Source: Gordionus sp. m RMFG-2023 (lineage: Eukaryota; Nematomorpha; Gordioida; Chordodea; Parachordodidae). From it: a stretch of 64,000 nucleotides of DNA. Shown here one piece after another: positions 58,561 to 64,000 of this stretch (positions are counted from its first letter, which is position 1; every line of letters begins with the position of its first letter). The position numbers and the translations under genes were made by a program. A model generated the notes under the pieces. That model was not told where the DNA came from and searched no databases. It saw only the letters and a list, made by a program, of their open reading frames with translations. The stretch is from positions 32,217,561 through 32,281,560 of the forward strand of contig NC_088775.1 of the NCBI RefSeq assembly GCF_954871325.1, given 5' to 3'.

Positions 58561-59640
58561 AGATGAATACTTAGTAACAGAAAAATATCCTTTACTGCTT
58601 AAAAATTATCCAGGTAAAAAAAGTAATTTCAGATGTATGGCAAACAATGTTATTGTCAAAGAAGTTATTCTTTATAGAAAAATAAAGAATAAAGAAAGTA
58701 AATATTAACATAAAATAATAATTTTCTATTTTTTATTAGCTTTAGTAATTAACAAAGGGTAATATCTGTTATAAACCAAGGATCAGATATATCCCTAGAG
58801 TCTAAAGTATTGGTGCCAACCTAGGCATTAATAAAACTCAACTTAAACTCTATGAAAGGTATTGTATTTATTATGGTGATTGTTAAATTTGTGTTCATAG
58901 CTATTGGTGGCTAAAATTATTTCAAGACACTATTAATTTTATAAAATCATGTGATAAATGTCAGAAGGTCAATACAAGCTTTTCCAAAATTTCTTCTACT
59001 TTGAATACATTAGATGTACCACCTCTTCCATGTGCTCAAAAAGGAATTGATCTTTGCAGCTTGCCCACTTCAGACGAAGGCTACACATGTATTGCAGTTG
59101 CCTCTGATTATTTCACAAAATGGGTTGAGACAGAACCCATTAAATCAAAAAAAGCTAAAAAGACTTGTAAGTTTATCTACGGTCTGATTTGTCGCCATGG
59201 CTATGGAACTGTAAGACAAATTATATAAATATAATGGGTTAATAAATGTGCATTTATGATAATTTTAACTTATAAATTTTTGATTTTATACAATATAGAT
59301 ACAAATCAATGATCAAGGCCGAGAGTTTGTGAATGAAATGACCACTAGACTATACAAAATAACAAGGATGGAGCAACGTATTTGCAGTGCAACCATCCAC
59401 AAGCAAATGGGTTAACAGAAAGGAATAATCGTACTATATTCCCTATGAAGTCGGGCAACGGGTCCTGGTCTGGAACTCCCAACGTGCGGATCGAAAGGGT
59501 GGAAAAATGTCAGATCCCTGGCTTGGTCCATATATAATTGATAAAGTATATGATAACGATCTTTATAATATGAGTGATAAAGATAATACTCTATTAAAGC
59601 GAAAGTATAACTGGTGTAACCAAACTCTACATCCAAAAAT
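58561..59640 (+). mobile_element. KRBA2-type (Ginger-like) integrase fossil
   Basis: Parts in order: an N-terminal segment with KYPLLLKNYPGKK (about 58585); a zinc-binding region with LGINKTQLKLYERY and FIKSCDKCQKVN (58820-58975); and an integrase core (59000-59400) containing KGIDLCSLPTSDEGYTCIAV, DYFTKWVETEPIKSKKAKK and NDQGREFVNE. The C-terminal domain starts VGQRVLVWNSQRADRKGGKM and contains DPWLGPYIIDKVYD (59445-59640). This is the usual order for integrases of the KRBA2/GIN1/Ginger group. Gypsy integrase is an alternative, but no gag, protease or reverse transcriptase is adjacent. It is broken in a few places. Confidence 0.7.
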
Positions 59641-59840
59641 CTAATATCGGGGAAGAGGAAAAAGAAAATTCTACCGATATTAAAATAATATTATATAAAG
59701 AGTCGAATATTTTCCCGTTACCTTACCTTGCCACGAATTATGCATGGAAGATACATCACGCTTAGAGGTTAGGCATCCCTCATTAGTTATCTATCAAAAA
59801 CAAAAAGCCATGGTAAAACTAAGAATGTAAGTTATCCACC
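59641..59840. other. Spacer
   Basis: No clear feature; a short GC-richer piece, then AT-rich DNA, lead up to the hAT-like terminus. Confidence 0.35.
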
Positions 59841-59990
59841 AGTGGCGTAGCTAGGAGGGGGCGCGCAGGGGCTCGAGCCCCCTGAAAAATTTGAATAGCC
59901 ACCTGAAGCAAAAAATTTTTTTTAAATTGCTCCTTAAAATCCCCTTGAACTAAAATTTTTTTCTTTTAATTGCCCCCTGAACGATTTCTT
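59841..59990 (+). mobile_element. hAT-like transposon terminus (CAGTGGCGTAGCTAGG...)
   Basis: CAGTGGCGTAGCTAGGAGGG, then GCGCGCAGGGGCTCGAGCCC, is the well-known terminal signature of one hAT group, where CAGTGGCGTA is followed by G-runs and GAGCCCCC. Two imperfect repeats of a (G)CCCCCTGAA + A/T-run unit follow. I found no matching right end before 61 kb, so this is a solo left end or the right end has decayed. Confidence 0.6.
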
Positions 59991-60545
59991 TTATAATTCT
60001 ATTGAGTAATATATAGATTTAATTTTATTATTTAAAAATTAATAAAACTTTAATTATTAGATTAGATTATACGTATAAATTATATGTTCACTCTGTCAGT
60101 TTGCAATCAAATTCTATGTTAAAAATATATCAATATCACTCACTAAATATTAATTTAGCATTAACAGTTGAAGCTTAATTGTCTTTTATTATTGAAATTA
60201 TTATATAACCTTAATTAAATAAATATAATCATTTATTAACTGAAAATTAACAAATTTAATATTGTAATTAGCCGAGTTCGAAATGACTAATCAACTGTAT
60301 ATTTATTTTTAAATTTTATTATCATACCTATTCCTAAATATATTTTCAAGGTCCAAACAAGTATAAGAGATTTCTTTATAAAAAGTAAGTAGACATATAG
60401 TTTATAATCCTCTATTATATACAGTTTATAAAATTTTCAGGTTATAATTTATATTAATTTTTTTAGTTGGCCCATCTCTAACCTTTTAACCACACTAAAA
60501 TTAATTAACGAGATTAACTCTTTTTAATATAATAAAAATTTTTTT
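59991..60545. other. AT-rich stretch
   Basis: Nothing recognised. It may be the interior of the element whose terminus is at 59841. Confidence 0.4.
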
Positions 60546-60665
60546 ATAACAGGTATGGTCACAAATAGGAGTTGATTTGTGTACTTTGCCAGAAAGTGAG
60601 GATGGCTATAAATATACTGCAGTAGCTGTTGATTACTTCAATAAATATGTTGTATCCACCTAAAT
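60546..60665 (+). mobile_element. Second integrase-core fragment
   Basis: The reading VWSQIGVDLCTLPESEDGYK, then YTAVAVDYFNKYV, is the first strand and catalytic-Asp region of an integrase core. It parallels KGIDLCSLPTSDEGYTCIAV at 59.05 kb. A different but related copy, only about 40 codons long; fossil. Confidence 0.6.
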
Positions 60666-61264
60666 TTGAGGCAGTTCTTGGTGACAGAAATTGTTATTAT
60701 CGCTGCTTGAACAAATAGATCACAGGCACCGAGGATCATCATGCAATTATAAGGGCTATTATATCTTATATGATGTATTTGGAAAATAATGATATTTTTA
60801 ATGATTATATGGGGAAAGACATAATCAAACATTTAGTTAATACAAAAAACATCAACTTAGAAGGGCGGAGGAATTAGATATCGTAGCATCTGCCACATTT
60901 TTTCTAACGCTAATCATTATATATTGTAAAAATAAAAATGGAAATGAAATACATTTAACCATACTAGTACAATTACTAAAGCCTTAAAACACAAATCAAA
61001 AAAATATAAAAAATAATATTTTTACAAAATACTAAAACTTGGTATGGCCAAGCCATACATATTTTACTAAAGAATAATGTCAAATCTCTCAAGACAAAAA
61101 ACAATTAAAAGAATGGCTAAATCAAGCCACCTTAATCTAAATTAAAAAAAATACAGAAAAAATAAATAAATAAATCAATAAAATATATATTTTTTTTCTA
61201 TACATATATTAATAACACTAATATTCCCCATTTATTTTTTTCTCCCTACTTATCTCTTTACTAC
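60666..61264. other. AT-rich spacer
   Basis: No gene recognised. Confidence 0.4.
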
Positions 61265-63490
61265 TATCATTTCAGTGGATCCCAAATTATCCATGAGAGG
61301 TACCATCAGTCCTCTTTAATTAAATGGGCCCTGTCAGTAGGGTAAATTACTGTCGAAATTTTTTTATAATGGATCTTTGCTTATTCACGAGAGGTACCAT
61401 CAGTCCTCTTTAATTGAATGGGTCCTGACAGTAGGGTAAATTACTGCTAAATAGTGGATGTAAATCCACTGCATTGAATGGGCCCTCTTTTGGGTGGTGG
61501 AAGCCACTTAATTGTGTGTTTCCCCAGTGAAGGACAAGACGAGACATACTCCAGATGATTTTTTTTAACGAAGCAATAAAACTTATATGATGAAATTTAT
61601 TTATATATCCATAACCTCCATAACACATAGCACTATCCATAATAAAATGTTATTTCCTATCTCTAGAATCAGGCCAATTTTTATTTCATTTAATCATATC
61701 TTTATTTATAGATTTCATAATCAATCTTCACCTCAACTACACCATAACTAAATCAGTTAAATTCTTCTTTTACAAGACACTCAACTTATATACTAATTTT
61801 GAAATTTCTATAATTCATTATTATTTTACCACTTCTACATTCCACATCAAATTTACAATTTTGTTAGTATTTATATCACAATTTTATATATTATTCTTTC
61901 ATAATCCATAATTAAGACGAAAACCAAGTATATTACATATATATTTTTTATTCCATAACCTTTTTCTAATCACCAATCCCCATAAATAACTCATCTTTAT
62001 TTATTTTTTTCCTTTCCTTAATAAATTTACTTATCACTAAATTCATATAATTCATTCTTTTTTCCTAATTATATTACCTATTAACAACTATTTCTCAAAA
62101 CTTAACCAAATTACAATATATCTTTTTTTATTATCTTTTTATTATAACAATTTATACTATTACTTTTCCTATCACCTAATTAGTCTTATTATTTTAATTA
62201 TCTTACAACTAAATAATCTTAATATTAATAACATAACATTCTACATGATATTTCCCAATCCTAAACTAAATCGTCTGCTATTTTTCTTTTTTCTTCTATC
62301 AAATATCAAATCGTCTGCTTTTCTTTTTATTTTACCTAACAAATACTAAATCTTAAATTTATCTATTTTCTTCTAAACATGCCCTTAAATAAAAAACTAA
62401 AGTTTAAACAATCATACTTTTTTTCTTTAATTCCCAATATACAACTACCTATTCTCATTCTAGATATTCAACTTATTTTATAGATTTTTTTACTCCATAT
62501 ATTTCTAATACCTTTATCATCATTACATATTCCTTTTTCTATACATATATATTTATAATATTACATTAATACTATATATATAAATTTCTTATTTCTTATT
62601 ATCCATTTAGTGGATGCTAGATTATCCACAAACCGTAAGTCCTCTTAAATTAAACCACCCTGACATTAGGGTAAATTTACTGCCAAACAGTGGATGCAAA
62701 TTCACTGCACTGGATACGCCTTCTTTTGGGTGGTGGAAGCCACCTAATTATGTGTTTCCCCAGTGAAGGACAAGACATATTCAGCATTGGTCTACTTTTT
62801 TTGAAAAGACACGAACATAAAATATTAAAAACAACTCTGTTTACCCTTTCATATACATTTCAATTGCGGATGACAGACATACATGGAACATAAATCACAT
62901 ATTATTATTCACTATAATATTACTTCCATCTAAAGATTCAAGCCAATTTTTTTTATTACATTTAACCATATCTCTATTTTTTAGATTTCCTTATTAATCT
63001 TCACAACTTTACCATAACTAAATCAATGAAATTCTTCTTTATAAAACACTTAACTTATATACTACTTTTGAAATTACCACTTCTACATTCTTAATAAATC
63101 TTTTGTTATTATTTATATCAAAATTTTATATATTATTTTTCCATAATCCATAATTAAGAAGAAAATCAAGAAAATTGCACATATATTTTTTTTTCCTTAA
63201 CCTTTTTTCTAATCACCAATCCTTATAAATAACTCATCTTTATCTTTTTTTTCCTTTCCTTAATAAATTTACTTATCACTAAATTTTATAATTTCATTCT
63301 TTTTTCCTACCTATATTACCTACTAACAACTATTTCTCAAACCCTAACCAAATTCTATATCTTTTTTTATTATCTTTATATTATAACAATTTTATAATAT
63401 TTCTTTTCCCCATTACCTAATTAGTCTTAATTTTTCATTATCTTACAACAAAATAATCTTAACATTAATACCATAACATTCTACATGATA
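61265..63490. repeat. Diverged tandem duplication, unit about 1.3 kb
   Basis: Unit A (about 61265-62590) and unit B (about 62596-63490) share the block CTTTTGGGTGGTGGAAGCCA...GTGTTTCCCCAGTGAAGGACA (61490-61540 and 62711-62775). They also share a long AT-rich tail (CCATAACTAAATCAGTTAAA, TTATCACTAAATTCATATAA, CATAACATTCTACATGATAT) in the same order. Inside unit A, GAGAGGTACCATCAGTCCTC through GGGTAAATTACTG is itself doubled (61296-61352 and 61389-61446). No protein coding was recognised; it may be a non-coding transposon or satellite-like family. Confidence 0.75.
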
Positions 63491-63494
63491 TTTT

Positions 63495-64000
63495 TTTTTT
63501 CTCTTTAGCTTTCACCTTTTCTGGTGGTAAGCTCCTTCAACATCTCTCTACACTTTATGTTATTAATACAATCTCTTTTATCTAATTTATACTTGTTTAT
63601 ATTGGCTCTAACTTTATGGCCCCATTGAAGTTTTGGCCTTCCTCTTTTACGTTTGCCCATCACTTCCAAACTTTCAACTTTATTTGTCTATTAATCTGGA
63701 TGAAAGGTCTGTCCAGATTTTTTCACTGACTTGTGAGCAATTTATTGTTTCAATGTTTGCATTGATTGCAAAGGCATCTGTCATTGTTTTTAATTTGCCC
63801 CATTTGATGCATGGTTCCAGTTTTATCTTATTTTGAGTGGATTTATTTGAGATTTGTAAATCCATGATTAGTAGCTTGTGTTGCGCGGCGATATCTTCTC
63901 CTGGGATGACTTTGCAGTCTATTACATCTTTTAATCTTCTGCGAGAAATTAGCATGTAATCTATCTGTGTTTTCCTAGTACCACTTTCATATGTTATTCA
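63495..64000 (-). mobile_element. RTE-type LINE, endonuclease C-terminus (continues past window edge)
   Basis: On the minus strand, from the right edge inward, the reading LISRRRLKDVIDCKVIPGED, then AAQHKLLIMDLQI, is the end of the RTE AP endonuclease. It is the same position as VKVILGDKCISQHRLVIGDL in the copy at 13.0 kb. The linker follows (IKLEPCIKWGKLKTM, then QVSEKIWTDLSS). It fades near 63500 at the border of the tandem duplication. The 5' part lies beyond 64000. Confidence 0.8.

Overview
This window looks like very AT-rich nuclear DNA from an invertebrate animal. The evidence is spliceosomal GT...AG introns, some only 34-44 bases long, a metazoan-specific FE65/APBB adaptor gene, and a typical animal transposon load (RTE-type LINEs, hAT, piggyBac, MULE, Ty3/gypsy, Ginger/KRBA2-like integrases). 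I cannot name the species. No bacterial features, rRNA or CRISPR are present.

Only two host genes are convincing. (1) At 96-2641 (+) lie seven exons of an FE65/APBB-family adaptor: the end of PTB1, a linker, a complete PTB2 and a short tail. The 5' part lies left of the window. Its exons are clearly GC-richer than the surroundings. (2) At 30481-30919 (+) is a three-exon, 118-residue mitochondrial protein of the COX7B / 'deltamethrin-resistance (prag01)' family, a small single-pass subunit of cytochrome c oxidase.

The rest is a graveyard of mobile DNA. Region 2.7-13.9 kb: an RTE LINE (minus strand) is split inside its reverse transcriptase by a young non-coding LTR element (4056-6719, 5-bp target duplication ATTAT). 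A broken Ty3/gypsy element (9.2-12.1 kb) and another RTE copy (12.1-13.9 kb) follow. Region 13.9-19.1 kb is AT-rich with no gene seen. Region 19.1-23.7 kb holds three hAT-type insertions, each with a recognisable 8-bp target duplication, one carrying a ZMYM1-like transposase relic with a GC-rich repeat nested in it. Region 24.2-24.6 kb is an almost pure purine tract. Region 26.9-29.0 kb is a short gypsy relative with paired LTRs. Region 29.3-29.9 kb is a large foldback element.

Region 31.9-32.5 kb holds a LINE reverse-transcriptase relic, 34.5-36.1 kb a piggyBac remnant with a duplicated terminus, 36.7-40.8 kb a second gypsy element of the same family as the one at 27 kb, and 41.0-42.2 kb a ~118-bp satellite. 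Region 43.4-45.1 kb is an integrase relic. Region 45.2-50.6 kb is a FLYWCH/MULE transposase-type gene, now broken. Its 5' part is a run of tiny symmetric phase-1 exons, including a 100-bp tandem array in which each unit looks like one 57-base exon plus one 43-base intron. A complete hAT element (46342-49108) is inserted exactly on one of its 3' splice sites and duplicates that site. Region 52.4-57.7 kb holds a hAT relic and two LINE copies lying tail to tail. Region 58.5-60.7 kb has integrase relics, 61.3-63.5 kb a diverged tandem duplication, and 63.5-64.0 kb the edge of another RTE LINE.

The exon-like repeat array with the hAT landing on a splice acceptor is the most unusual architecture here.
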